The notes: generated by a model not told the origin, from the letters alone. A stretch of DNA of 64,000 nucleotides from Sipunculus nudus (GCA_026874595.1 CM049307.1:95018330-95082329), one strand, 5' to 3'; numbered from the stretch's first letter, positions 13,901 through 28,900 are shown. Program-made: numbers and translations.

Positions 13901-16900
13901 AGTTTGTAGGTCAAAAGCTTATGATCCGTGCCCTGCTAACAGACTGACCTATCACTATAGCTCAGCATAACCAAGTCAGTTGAGCTAAAATTTATAGAAT
14001 GCTGTGCTTATACAAATTAAGGTGTGCTTACCTCTGCAAGGATTTTGCCTGTCCTTGCATCAAATTTTAGCAGCTTGTTAGTTGAGGTCGTGACCAGTAG
14101 GTGGCCCATCTTGCTTGGTGCATACAAAACCTGTGTGGCGGTGTCTATTGTTGTGCCCCTCACGTCTCCGGGGTTCAGGGAGGTTATATCAATTCTCATC
14201 ACCTAGCATAAACACATTAATTATGTAATATTACCATCATCACTGACACTTTATTCCTTTAAACAATGATCTTTATTTTATTTTTTTAAATTTTTTAAAA
14301 ATTTCATGTATTCATTTAAATTCTGCATATTCATATCATGACACATAAGTAAAGAACATATAAATGTTGTCTTTGTTATGTGTTAATATTTTGCTAGATC
14401 CCTTTCATTCATTCACCGAATTGATTGATAAACTTATATATGAAAATATCTTAAAACAAAGTGCTAAATAAAATGCAGAACTAGCTATGCAAAGTTTTTA
14501 ATTTTAATTGGTTTTGCATAAATTTAGCTACATTTTTTCCAAAATTCAAATAATGCAACATTGCATCTCAAAGGATGAACTTGATGTATAAATAAAGGCT
14601 CTTCCATTGTGAAAATAAGACATCTGCAATATAAACCATCTCACCTCATCGAGAGATCTTGCATCTACAACACTAACAGTAAAGTCTGTAGGGCCGACAA
14701 ATGCCACGTGACGTCCATCAGGGCTGACAGTGATGGCCTCAGGTCCATGACGCTCCCCTCTGGCTAACGTGTTGCCTAGCAACCTCAGGAGCTGGTAGCC
14801 ATTATCAGAGGCATCATACAGCGCTAACGACCCGAGAGAGCCGGCACTGTACATGAAGTCACCGTTAGGGGAGTAGGCCACTCCGATCACTTTACCGCGA
14901 TGCTGTCTACAACAGAAAACAAAACGAATTGTCAGTCAATATAATCTTCTTTTTTACAGATTTTTTATTGGAAATTCTTCTTGGCAAGGAATCCTTTTTA
15001 GTTATTTTTTGTATGTAACTCACTCCATTCTTTTAATAATAGCTTCACTTAATCCTCTGGTACTTTTGCAGAACTCCATTTTAGTTTAAGACTACATTCA
15101 TGGCAGGGTGGTAGCACAAAATTATCCTTGCATCACATTTGGGTTCTGGGTGTGTAATCATCGCTATTGTCATAACACTGAGCAACCTTGAAAGGTGGGG
15201 CACAGTCTTCAATGAAATAAAGCCTACAGAGCACTCATTCTGGGCAGAGACTGACCATGAAATATCTCACTTCTCTCAGCTGATATTTGAGCTGGAGATT
15301 TCCTGCCATATTACCCAGTGCCTTACCCCAGAGCCTTACCCCTAAACCATAGACACTGGTTCAAAGGGTGCAGTGAATGTCATGAGCTAAGACTAAAGTC
15401 AAGAGAGAGATTTACTGACAACTACCAACATTTATACAGATATATTTTACCTGCTTTCAGATATTTCTTTATTTTCCCCTGAAGATGTCTCCACATGTCA
15501 TAGTGCCTGTATTTTAGTTTTCATTGTCCCCTGAAGATGTCTCCACATGTCACAAGTTTGGTTGTGAATCGGGTGCAAAACGGAAAATTTTGCTTTTCTT
15601 TTGGAGCTGGTGATAATATATATTCAGACAGACACTCCAAAACCAATTCCAATCAAGGTATGCATGACATCAATCATTGACCCAAATTTGAAAGAAATCG
15701 GATAATATTTAGGAAAGTTATCGCATGGAAATGAAAACCTGATGGCTGGACAGACAGAGGGACAGACAGACCCAAATCAATGTACTCCATTCCACGGAAG
15801 TGGGGAGAATCATAGAATATCAGTCCAGATTAACTACTTACTTGTGTTCTGCCAGCATGCTGGTGGTTGTGACACTGAACACCCTGACTGACCCGGACTC
15901 AAAGCCACACCCAAACACCTGCTGGGTAGGGTGATATGCTAGTACTGTAGGACACTCCTTGGGGGCGCTGAAGTCATACATCTACAAAAGGAAAATATTA
16001 TTAAATCAGCACACATTTCATAGTGAAAACAGCAGAGCTAAACTATAGAACATTTTTTCAGCATATCCTGGAGTGGTTTTCAGCTTTAAGATTTCAAAAT
16101 GAACTCTAACATATTCAGTAAATAATGATAATTTTTGGTACTTAAAGTGATTATATTTCCTTTGTTGTCAAATTTCAAGCTATTTTTTTCAACTTCTATG
16201 AAAATTTGCAGAAATTCTGGCTCCTTTGGGGATCCAAAGTGATCTTATATCATGACTTTTTAGTAAATTTATGCACCTTTAGGCATTATATATATATAAT
16301 TTTTTTTCTGAGTAATCTGACAAACAGAAAGACCACTTAAAATACCTGTTGCATTGTGTCCATGTCCCACACTCTGATCGTATGATCATCCGATACTGTC
16401 GCCAGGTGGCGCCGCACGGGGTCCAGAGCCATAGATAAGACGCGTCCTGTATGTGACCGCATCACTGTGGTGTAGGCCCGAGTTGACACGTCCAAGATTC
16501 CCAAGTTGGCCTGAAGAGATATTCACATATAATCTGATTGTCACAATACAGAGTAATTATGTATCTAGAAGAATATATAAAACTATCTGAATTTTAGATA
16601 ATATAAATCAATCTTATCACAATTGAAAACTGATAACAGTATAGGTGTATTATACAGGGCTGAACTTCAGGGGACTTTAACAGCAATAAAACTCACATTT
16701 TTGTTTTAAAAAAAGTGGGTTCCATTCCTAATAGGCTTCTACTATACCTAACTATATATAATGTATTAATATTTCATCATTTGTATTACACAGATAAAAA
16801 AATCATTTCTAGACTAATTTTTCTTGATGACATATGTGTACTTGACATAACTGACAAATATAAAAAATTTGAGTTCATAAAAAATAACACTGACCTGCTT

Positions 16901-19900
16901 AAACCCTAATTGCACCCTCATTTTCTCACCCAAAAAATGTGGGTTCAATGCTTAATACGCTTCTTCAATATATTTATATAAATAATTTATAAAAAAAATT
17001 ATTATTTATAAAAATGCAGTTAAAAATAAGCGTCACTTTTTGACAAATTTTTATACAAGTTACATGATGTCATTGACAAAAATACCAAAAGTGGGTTCAC
17101 TTTGCACTGAATAAATGTGGGTTCATGGATAGAAATGTTGAAATCTGTAAAACTAAAAGTGTTGGTTCACTAGTTGAGTGTCTATTATGCATTGAACCCA
17201 CATTTCTCTGCATAAAAATATAGGTCCAATTGTTGTTTTAGCCAAAAAAATATGATCCCCGTATAATGCACCTATACCATGATAACTATAGCTATTTTCA
17301 CTTATTTACACCCATAAGGATTCTTCCCAGTTTTGTTGCAAATACATGAACAAACAAAAGAACAGAATCTTAAAAAGAAATTTAATGTCTGAGGCTAACA
17401 GTATAATTAATGTAGACATTTGCCCATTAAAAATAAATGGTTTAATTGTCAAAGTTTATACCATTAATGTATGAGGTGTACTGACCTTTAAATACAAATA
17501 ACTAAATACACGGTGATGTTGTTAGTAATAATGACAGTTACTAAGGTGACAGAAACCTTTTAATTAAAAGTATAAACAGGAATCAAACGCCGTCTTACTC
17601 ATTTAACTTATATGAATCACATACACTCAAACAAGTATTTTAATTAAAAGGATATATTGATGCAAAGGGAGCAATTGTCCATTTGAAAGACAAATAACTA
17701 ATAAATATACTGTATAACATCCAAACCCATTGCATTATTAGATTTTAATCATGCTATATCAACACCAACATACTGTGCTTGTTCCAGCCAGAATCTTGAG
17801 TCCATCAGATGATATATGAACAGCTGTCACTGGTCCCTCATGCTCTGTTAAGAAAGAAAATTACATATAAGTTATACAAGAAACACAGATAAATGCACAT
17901 ACGTGTATGACAAAAAATTTAAATACACAGAAATCAGTTTTATTCCATTTTTTTTACTTCTATTTGACCAGAGTTCCAATAATTCCTGCACTAAGGTAAC
18001 ATTTTAAAGTATAAATCTGTTCATGTGAAATTCTGTTATTAAGAAAGCATTTCCTTCATGCCGATGAATTCAGGTTTAGCAATGCCCACTGACTCTAACA
18101 AGATACGTGACTGGGATAAGCATGGACAGTCTCCTGTCAATGTAATTCTCATGACTGTTATGAACACCGTTTGTTGACTTACTTGCTTCTAGGTAAACCT
18201 GTTGAAAGTCTAGAGGCCAGAGTCTCAGGTACCCGTCATCTGATCCAGTCGCACAGAATGCTTCGTTAACGTTCATGCTGGTGATTGAAATACCTGGACC
18301 TAAACAAAATATGATCATTAATTAAACTGGAACTACATTTTAACCCTGTCCTGCCTACATTTATTTTAGATTTTGGACAAATTTTGAGCCTCCCTACTTT
18401 TATATTACAGGCAGTATCTTGCTCAGAATTTGTTGTATCTTTGCGGAGTTTTCAACGGTTCCTACAGAGAGGGTTTGCTTAAGGATAAAGGGAATCTATA
18501 GGTCTGAAAATAAATATACAATATGTTTGACCTGAGAGAATCTAGGCATATTTATAAGGGGGTTCTAGGTGCCCTTTAGAGTGCACTTTATTTAGTGAGC
18601 CTGCAAACAGTAACAGGTAAACAGTTAATGGCACAAGGAATGCTTAAGATATGGGCCTGATTCAAAATATGCCCATTGCATGTTTGACATAAATTTATAC
18701 ATCACAAAAAAAAGTTTAAAGACCAAAGATGTATCTTGCAAAGGATTATAGTTAAGAAGGACTAATGGCAATAATAATGTGGACAAATGAAACCTAAAAA
18801 TTAATTAATTAGAGAATTCAACATATTCCTGGATACCAATTACCCATTTTTTCTTTTCTGCCTAAAGGTTTCAACAATCAATCTACCCACCTGAACCTTG
18901 TAGCCTCTGGCCATAAAACCAGTATTTTGAAGTCAGAAAAATTCACCAGCAACTTGTCTTCTTGTGTAACACTTTCATGAATATTAATCAAATGGACAAT
19001 AATAACTAAATATAACTGACCATGTGGCAGGAAATGTGATATTTCTAAAACTATTCCCTCTTATCATTTACTACTGCTCTTTATCCATGAAGTATCATTC
19101 AGAAAAAATACTTACCCACTGTGTCTCTATTTTATTTAAGTAAATGTACTAAGATAATTTATTTAAATCTTATGGGTGATTATTGAACACTCCTCACTAC
19201 AATTAAACCTCTCAATAATGAGCAAAGATTTAAACTGTCATTCAATTCTGACCTGAGTTAAACGTTTGTTTTTCTCTCCTGCTCTTCTTGTCATAAGGGA
19301 GTAATTTCCTCACATTTTCTATGGAAACCTTCTTATAATCAATCTCAAATATATGTCCAGACCGACTGCATGCATACCTATAACACAATAATAGGATTCT
19401 TTGACAATTTTTTTTTTAATGAAGGCATATTGTGAAGTGAAACTGTAACATTATGAAAGCATAAACTATCACCATAAATACAAGACTTTAATCAAAAACA
19501 AATTTATATTCAAAAATAGTTAAAACCCCCAACCAGATGTTAACACCTATGGCAGTTCACAAATGTGCAAGAGATGCACAAATAGACATGAATTGGCTCA
19601 TGAAACAATGTTGGATGCTATAAGACAAACATCTGCAGCACAAAAGTTCTAGAAATTTTAATACTCTTTAGATGTTTTATATACAGGCAAACAGACAGAA
19701 ATATAAACAGAGGGACAAGTGTAAAACACAACCTCAATATATATTTTTACCCGGAGTATTGAATTTGTCACTCCTATCATACACATAAATTCCTGATGAA
19801 ACTGTGTACATTAGCCTCAGACCAAATTTTATCCAAGGGAACATTTTAATATACATGAATTAAACGCTCCATTCAGCATGACTCAAGTGTTAGTACATAC

Positions 19901-22900
19901 ACTGTTCTCTCCAGGGGGTCCCTTATAGCATCATATCCAGCAGAGAATGAACAGTCTGTGAATTCCATCATGTGGTATTCTCCGAGGTTGACAGGAGCCG
20001 ATCGTAATGAGCCATCCTTCACTCTCCAGAAGCGGATGTTATCCCGGCCACAAGACACCATTCTACAGAATATATCAAAATACATTAACATTCAAGGAAC
20101 TAATCTTATTTATTTCGAAAATAACACAGTTTAAGACTTAAGTCTAAAAGTAGGCTTTGATGATAGTCACAACTGTGCATGTGACATCATATAACAGTTG
20201 TATAGTGACTCACCAACACCACTTTAAGTCTAACATATAACTTGAGTCACTTTATAGCATTAGAACATAAACAGGCCTGTACATTCTTTAGATCAAACGA
20301 CTTATAAACTGATATTCATTAGCAGACAGCAATATCTGTTTGTAGGGCTGTGTATTGCCAGGCAAAAGGATTAACAATACAGGATGGCGATATGCAAATC
20401 GGTTTGCAAACCTTTTGCTCTGTAAAATTCATTGAAAGGAATTAAAAAATTCTCCCCTGCATGTTCATTAAGGTGTATATACATAAAGTTTTGACAAATA
20501 GCCCCAGCATTCCCAATGTCCTGGACCTCCTGACTCAAGGCCGGAAGCCAGGGACTACCAGCTTTTACCCTGTATCACTGAGGACACAGCAAATTACAGA
20601 AATTTTAGATCAAGTTTGTTCTATTCAGATAATTTTATATTTGTTCTTTGCTATTTTAAATGCTTAAGGTTTCTCAAAAGATTCATGAACCGGCAATATT
20701 GCAGTAGGCGAATATTTGTGCTCAGATTTCATGCATACATTGTGAACTCCTGAGAGCTCTGACATTCGTTACAGCCCTATCTGTTTCATTACATGGACTT
20801 AACACAGATCATTATTGATCATGCATGTAACTTTAACCTTCAGTTTTTCATGGCACTACCACATCTACTATTGAAACTACATTTCATATGGAAATGATTG
20901 CCAATATCAAGGGCAAGGGTTTCAAATCATTTTAACAAATGTAACCATTGTCTGCAAATGGTATTTTTTACAAAATAATGATAAAAATAATCATGACTTT
21001 GTATTCTCTGAGGCCTCTGGTGTTCCTAATTAAGCCAAGCATTAAGTGGTATGGATGATTTTTTTAACTAGTACATGGGATAAAATTTTAAGATCTTTTT
21101 CATAAAGATTAAAATAAAATTATGTATGCAAGGCCAAAAAAATAAAAGGTGTGGTTCTCAGGCACCCCCCCGCATCAATTTTTAACCCCCACGTCAAAAA
21201 TTTGATTTTGATTTTTATCTTTCCAATAGATAAGTAATACAATTTATGTAGTGCTTACCTGTTTTGCAAAAAAAAATTGTTATTTTCATGCTTTTTCCTG
21301 ATCAAATGACATTTTATCAAATCATTAAAAAAAAAGGTCAAAAATAAAATACTGCCCGCCTGCACCAATTTCTTAAAAAAGGTGCCTGAGAACCACACCT
21401 TATTTTTTTTGCCTAAATGTCTGGCATGAGTCAATATCTGGCATAGCAAAGCTATGTCAACAGCCTTTGCAAGATTTAAACCCACATGAATGTACTGGCA
21501 TGGATTAAATTTGTTAATCACTTAAATACAGAACTTGGCTGGAAAGCAAGATTCAGTAAGAAACCTTGCAGTGTTTCCTATTAAATCAGTCACATTTCCC
21601 CCACAATGCTTCATGTTTTTAGCAGTGTAGTGACAGCTCACCTTGTGTCATCAAAGGCTGCAATCCTCATGCGTGAGATGTCCACATCCGTGTGAGCCTT
21701 TGCCATCACTGACACTTCTCCAGCTTTCGCGACTCGCTCTGTGTTCCAAATCACCACCATCTGATGTTAATAAAGTAAACTTTAATTATGAATGTGCACC
21801 AATCACTCTGGTTTCTGAAACAGCTCACAAACCTAACATTATAATACCCCTACAAGATCTATGCTTTTTTATTCAAGCATGGATCTGCTACACGAAACTT
21901 ACATGTTCCATGCACCTGTAGAAAATGAGTTTTGGTCAAGTAGTCAAGAATAATGGCAGATTGGTTATTAAGTTCAAAACAATGAAAATATATATCTAAT
22001 ATTTTTTTGTTGTTGTCAGCTGTCACAATCATAATTCAAGTTAGCATTCTAACAAAAAGTGCGAAAATGCCAAGGGCTCTCCTTCGGAAATATTGAGACT
22101 GTTTTCATTAAATTGTTTCATAAAATATGAGAGTTTCAAATAACCACTTTAATGTGCTTGATACATAAAATATTCATGTGTGATAGATAACACATTCCAG
22201 GATGAGTTTTGACTCAGAAGAAATTAAGAACTGTTAAACTCAATTCAAGTGTTGTTATAAATTGTACTCACATTTTTACCATGTCCATCTTTACCAACTC
22301 CACATAACACACTACCACTGTGAGAATAACTGGAAACAAAAAAGCAAACCACAATTATAAAGAGAAAGTAAATAAAAACACAAGCAGCTTTATCAGTGTT
22401 AACAATTTATCACATGAAGCCAATACGGCCAGTGGTTTCAGGAATTATCAATGTACTAAAATGATTGAATACATACAGATGCATATTAATGTAAAACATA
22501 ATTTTCAGTGTCTGTAAAAGTGTAATTTTCAAGAAACTTAAACTTAATATGTCATGATTTATCTTTTTCTAAGTTTAAATTCAACTGCAAGTAATTTTTT
22601 TCTCCTTCTGGGCAACACTGATCATGTAAAAAAAACTGACCATACAAACATTATAAATGACAGGAAAATGTCGTATACATGTTGTAATGAGTTAGAAAAC
22701 AGTTACAGTATTACTCTAAGTTATAATAAATCAATTTGCAAATGTGGCATAAAATAATGAAAATAAATTTCAAATGTATGCAGATTTCTGTGACTTGATC
22801 AATATACCAATAGCCAGTTATGCGGAGCATCATCCACTGGCTTGAAAGTTAAAATAAATGGTCACAGGACACAGACATTGTTGACACTAGTCCAGATCGA

Positions 22901-25900
22901 AAGAAGACCAACCTGAGACAGTGTAGGGAGTGAACATGTGTCTTGAACATAGCCAGACACTCTCCCGATTTGAACTTCCACACACGGACCACGCTCTGCT
23001 GACCAGTTTGACCGGAGGCCAGCAGGCTGCTGTTACCATTAAGACTGATGCAGGACACCTGTCAAACACACACATATATAAGTATACAAGCATATATCAT
23101 ATACAAGTACTGCAATCACAGCGATTATTGGAAAGAAAAATAATGTCAAGTGTGTTGTGTTCAAATTATATTGAAAACCCCCCCATTCCCTCCCTGTGAA
23201 TGGTGGTTTTGTTAGTAAACTGTTGTGAGCTTTTCTGTATTAATGAGAATTTTCTCTGTTAAAGTTTATACGCCAGAGTAAGCCAACCGAAAATTTTCCC
23301 TTATTGGGCCTATTATCGCCCATCCCGCCTCGTTCCCGTGTATCTAGGTCACACTTCCGTTACCCATAATCACATTTTCGAAGGCGGAAGGAAGAGGACT
23401 GGGAGGGAGCGATGTTTGTAATACAGAAAAGCTCACAACAGTTTACTAACAAAACCACCATTCACAGGGAGGGAATGGGGGGGTTTTATTACGTAAACAT
23501 AATTGTGAGCTGTTTCTGTATTATTAAGAAAAAAACAGACATGCCTTGGGGAGGGAGCACCTACCTGTAACGCTGGAACGAGGAATCTCAGTGCGGTGAT
23601 GGAGCAGCAGTCGACGTCGGCGGCGGAACCGACGGAGAGGAAGAAGATGGCTGGGAAAATTGTAGGACCTCACCAGACGCGATCACAGGGCCTATGGAGT
23701 AGAGGCCCGAAGCCTGGAGCTGAACATCTTTCAGATAGAAGCGTGTGAACGTAGATGGGGATTTCCAGTATCCCTTCTTGACCAACTGATTGGGTGAAAT
23801 CCCGGAGAAATGGGCCAAGGAAGTCGAAATTGCCCAAATGTCATGGGCCTTGATGTGAAATTGGTCCAATGTGGATTGAGAAGCTGAGTCATATGCGGCG
23901 ACGATAGTAGCTTTGAGCCACGAACTAATTGTGATAGGGCTAATCTCCTTATTGGAAGATGTGACTTTTGTAGAAATAAACAATTTCTTGCGCCCCCCCC
24001 CCCCCCCCCCCCCCCCGTAAAGGATGAGTAGCCTTTAGATAATAACGCAACGCACGAACCAGGCAATTGGTAGCCCCATAACGGTACTGACCGTTAGGGA
24101 GGGCCGGAACGTGCCAAGCAGACGGAGGGTCATAAAAATTTTGATTTTTTCTATAAAAATCTGGTGGAAAATGTAGGGTGGCCAACGAATTGTCGGCCGC
24201 AATTTGCGTGAATTTCGAATCCGCCACGAGGGCATGAAGCTCAGAACGGCGACCAGCCGAGGCAAGAGCAAGGAGGAAAACCGTTTTCCGAGACAAATGG
24301 AGAAGATGGGCCGAACGCAACGGCTCATAAGGGGGTTCCCGGAGGTGACGTAAGACGACGTCCAGGCGCCAGGAAGGCGCAACATACCGGGGACGAGACA
24401 CACGGGCATGAACCCCCTTGAGATAGTCCAACACCAACAGGTGATGAAGGACACGATCGTGACCCAGCGGACGGAGCACCGACAGCAGGGCGGCGCGATA
24501 GCCACGCAGAGAGGGATAGGATAAATGTTTATCCTGTAGTAAGAACACGAAAAAATCCAAAACAGCCGCAAGCGACGGATCTAAAGGGGAGATTCCGCGG
24601 GAAGACGCCCACTCCGTGAAGAGACGCCACCGGGAGTCGTAGATGCGGTCCGAAGAACCGCGACAGGGCTGAGGCAAGGAGAGCAGCCGGACTTGAAATG
24701 CCCTGATCCTTGAGGTGTCCGAGGAGAGCACGCATACGCATAGAGGGCACGACCGAAACGGGCGACGCGCTCGAGGGAACGACGGGAGCGCGATGCGGAG
24801 CGGTAGTATAAGCGGGGGGCGAGAGAGAAGCGAGCGCCACAGAGGAAACCATGGAGCCGCAGGATATAACGGAAGGATGAGAAGCAGGGTAGTCTGGTCC
24901 GTGCGGGACAAGCGGAGAAGGACACGGCGGATGAGCGGAGGCGCCGGAAACGCAAAGAGAAACCGGTGAGACCACCCGGACGGCGGCGTGTCGGGGAGAT
25001 GGTCGCGAGGGTGACGTAGACGCGTCTCGGAAGGCACGAGAACGGGGGGGGGGGGAAAGAAAATCGAACAGATCGAATTCCGGCCGCCCCAGGCGAGCGA
25101 AAACACTCCGAATAACCGGGAGCGGAAGGAGCTGTGGGGAAGGAAGAGACGCCGGATGACTGGAAAGGGCGTCCGCTAGGATGTTCGACACGCCCGGAAG
25201 ATGGGATGTACGAACTGATGCCCGGAGAGAGAGGCATAGATCGAACAAAAGGTAAGTCTCCTGCATGAGCGAGGGAGACCGAGTACCGCCCTGCTTGTTG
25301 ATATATGCCACAACCGTGGTATTGTCGGTCCGGATGAGAATGTGACGTCCTATCAAGCGGGGAGACCAGTGGGAGATCGCGCGACGGACAGCATGCAGTT
25401 CGAGGATATTGATATGGAGCAGCCGTTCCAACGGGGACCATATCCGGGAAGCGCAAAGATCGGCGAGATGGGCCCCCCAACCGAGGAGAGACGCATCGGT
25501 ATAGATGGAGCAAACGACATCCCTGGAAAAAGGAACGCTTGCAGGAGAAAGGAAAGGTCCAACCAGGGACGAAGGGACCGCCAGGTGCTCCGAAACGGGA
25601 GGATCGTAGGACGAACCAAGGTTAACCGGAGAAGGCCGCTGCGTGAGAAAGGAACGAATTAGGCGGCGTTTGAGAGCAAAATCGCGCGGGAGCGACGCTG
25701 TGCCGGACGCAAAATCGAGCGTGACACCCAGAAATTGGAGGGACTGGGTGGGAGTGAGAAGAGACTTCTCCGCATTGACCAGGAAGAAGAGGTTCCGAAG
25801 TAAGATGAGAACCCGGGAGCGATGCGACAGTAGGAGGGAGCGATCGGCCGCATGGACCAGCCAATCGTCCAGATAAGGGAGCACAGAAATGCCCTGGGAA

Positions 25901-28900
25901 CGGAGATAACTCGTGACCGTGTGAACCAACATGGTAAAAATCCAGGGGGCCACGTTGATCCCGAAGGGCCCGGAATTGATAAACGCGGTTCTGATACGCG
26001 AAGCGAAGAAACGGTTGAGACGAGGGATGGATGGGAACGTGAAAATAGGCATCCGTAAGGTCTATCTTGAACGCCCAATCCATCCGCCGAACAATGCGGA
26101 GCACAGCATGGATATTGAACATCCGAAACGGGGGCGGACGGATGAACGAATTGAGGCGCTTCAGGTCTATGATCGGGCGCCAACGGCCGTGCGGCTTGGG
26201 AACAAGAAAAAGGCGAGAGTAAAACCCCACGGTGGAAGGGGAAACCTCGAAAATGGCCCGTTTGTCTAACATCGATTGAATGGCCTCCTCCAAAGCGAGG
26301 CGTTTTGCCGGATCGGGCGGAGGGGGAGTGAAGAACGGGTGCAATGTGACGGGAGGTGCGTGCAAAAACGTAAGACGGAACCCGAACTTGACGGTGCTGA
26401 GAATTAAACGCTGTGAGGTGATACCCGCCCACGCGGGAAAATGGGCGCTGAGACGAGCGCCGACCGGAGCAATAGAGTCATTTCTTGGTCGAACCTCGTT
26501 GAGAGGAGCGACCACGAAAAGGCTGAGAACAGCCGGAACGTCCTGAAGGACGGGAAGACGTAGCAGACGCGCGCCGAGGCTGAGCGGAAGCTGCAACCGG
26601 AGGCCGAGGGCGTGAACGCGGAAGGAGGGCCGAGGCGCAAGAGAGGCCGAGCGGAGGCGGGCCTGACGATCGGAGCGCTCTAAGGCGCGGTCAAAGAGAG
26701 GCCGGTAAAGTTCGGTTAACTCCGCCTGAGTAAGCTCCGGCTTGAAGTGTTTTAACGACTGAATGCAAGCCGTGCGGCGCAATATGATGCAATTTTCCAG
26801 CAGGCGCCAAACGACCTGATTTAACTCAGCGCAAGTATGGGCAGAAGCCTGCCAGATGTCGTTGAGAGTGAGCGTGTCCGGAGAAACGGCGAGCAAGCTA
26901 GTGACAGCCTGCAAGTCGTTAACCATGCCGGCCTCTTGCCGGCCGAGCCCCTCCAGATCCGACAAGTGACGATCTGAAAGGTGGACAGAGGACGGAAATA
27001 AAGACTTTCCGTCCGCACACGGCTGTTCCAGGCCGGACTCGAGTCGCATGGGAGCCGACGGAATATCCGGGTTATCCGGAAAAGGGAGCAAGCGATCGAA
27101 ACAGGTAGCCCGGTACCAACGGGAATTCCAGAGGGTACCGGGGGACCAAGGTTTCTCCGAACCCGGCGGAAGCGGGGCCCCAGTAGCAGTGGAGCGAGAC
27201 CCCGAGACCACCGCGTGGTGCTCACGTAAGAGAGCCCCCGTGTGTTCGGAAAACTCCATACACACGGCGGGCGCGGCCGAGGGCGACTTTGCAGGGCGGC
27301 AGGATTCAAAAATGAACTGGCCGCCGACGCCGAGGAAGTCCGAGGTTGTAACCGACGGAACTTCGGACCAGAAGGGTTAGCCTCCTGGGTGGAGGTAGCC
27401 ACTAGGTCCAGAAGCGCAGATTTGCGCGTACGCCCAGCGTGAACTCCGACCACTGGTCAGGCGCCAGGGTGGGATCGGCTGACTGAGAAGACGGGGAACC
27501 TGGAAAACCCCGGGTAGGGGGAGCCAGAGAGACCCGCTGAGCCGGAACAACCGGAGGCTGGAAACAGGAAGCCGGGGAACGAGCAGCAGCAGGACCCATC
27601 CTGGAAGGAGCCGCAACCGGATCTGCCGGCCGCACAGCAGACGGCATCTGAAAGAAAGAGCCGGCCGGCCGGGTAGTAACGGCGGGAGACCGAGGAACTG
27701 GCCGCCCTGAAACGGAGGTAGGAGGGATCGACGCACTTACCTGCACCCCAGGAAGGGCCGGGCGATCCAGCGGGACGGCTCCAGCTGGCCCCAGCGACAA
27801 TGATGGAATTCGGCGAGGAGCCGGGGGCGACGAGAACGGCCGGGGAGAAAGGACCGGGGGCGCCGGGGAGGGCGCCGGACGGACAGCTGCGGGTCTAGAC
27901 GAATCGTCTAGATCCGACATCAGGGATGAACAAAACTGGGACAATTTATGTAATATGGAATATGCAGATGAGCTGTCAGCACGGGAGGCCGTGGGAACGG
28001 GGGAAGATTTCCGTTTCCGGGAATGAGAAAGCAATGATTTTACAGTCGAAACCATAGGAGAGGTGACAGGACCGGCGGGAACAGACGGTGAACGCAGCAC
28101 GGCCGTGGTGCGGTCAACCAGGGTAGGCTCCCCCCCCTCCCCCCCGGAGACAACCAAGGGGCCAGACAAGGGAAGAACGGAGGGGGAACCCCCAATAACC
28201 TGGGAATTAACCCAATCCTGGAATAAGGCCCACTTGTCAGTGGACCACGTCTGGCAATGGAAACAAGGATCAGCCGGACCGCGGCAGGAGTCATTGTTGG
28301 TGCGGCAACTATAACAAGTGGGGTGGGAGTCCCAAACCGGGATTATAGTGCCACAAGAGACACAATAAGTGGGGTTCTCCATGGCGGGCAAGGGAAAAGA
28401 AGAATAACTTACAATCAGTTGGCAAACTCAAAACGACAAACCCAACAGTGGACGAATCTCGCAGCGCGGGATCAAACGTCCATCATGGCGTACGCCAGAA
28501 GAAAATGTGATTATGGGTAACGGAAGTGTGACCTAGATACATGGGAACGAGGCGGGATGGGCGATAATAGGCCCAATAAGGGAAAATTTTCGGTTGGCTT
28601 ACTCTGGCGTATAAACTTTAACAGAGAAAATTCTCATTAATACAGAAACAGCTCACAATTATGTTTACGTAATAAAAGCTGTAAAGCTAACAAAATTAGT
28701 GATGTGCATGACATTGCCACCTTTCTTGCAGGGGGTATCGATTTGTGAATTTTTAAGATTAGGGTTTGATGGCTGCTAGATGAAGGTAGCCATGTATCAT
28801 TAACTACTTTTAAACATTCTGGATTTGAGACATGTATTAGGATGTGTATATCCAGTCTTGGATTTTGGTAACATCTGGTGTTCAGTTTACAGTGTCTTTG

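Larger units (their letters stand above)
23174..28677 (-). mobile_element. DIRS-type tyrosine-recombinase retrotransposon, complete but inactive-looking
   Basis: All structural marks of DIRS elements are present: inverted terminal repeats (23232-23379 and 28501-28648), unequal outer extensions, an internal complementary region (23419-23523), and gag, RT/RNase H and tyrosine-recombinase reading frames in that order on the minus strand. The outer ends are both aaaa (23174-23177, 28674-28677), with no target-site duplication, as expected for recombinase-mediated insertion of a circular intermediate. The element sits inside the WDR90 intron between exons 11 and 12, in the same orientation as the gene, and is far richer in G+C than the host DNA. 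ORFs are broken in gag, RT and recombinase, so this copy is probably not autonomous. Confidence 0.95.

Noticed and set aside
13624-13914. 96-codon minus-strand ORF between WDR90 exons 22 and 23
   Set aside because: It lies wholly in an intron, ends near a dispersed repeat tail, and is not needed for the in-frame join of the flanking exons.
24581-25513. 310-codon minus-strand ORF overlapping RNase H and recombinase
   Set aside because: It is an alternative frame. The RNase H and recombinase motifs lie in the other two frames.
24715-27442. Several plus-strand ORFs of 60-112 codons inside the DIRS element
   Set aside because: They are shadows of the G+C-rich gag/RT/recombinase frames on the minus strand and show no domain.
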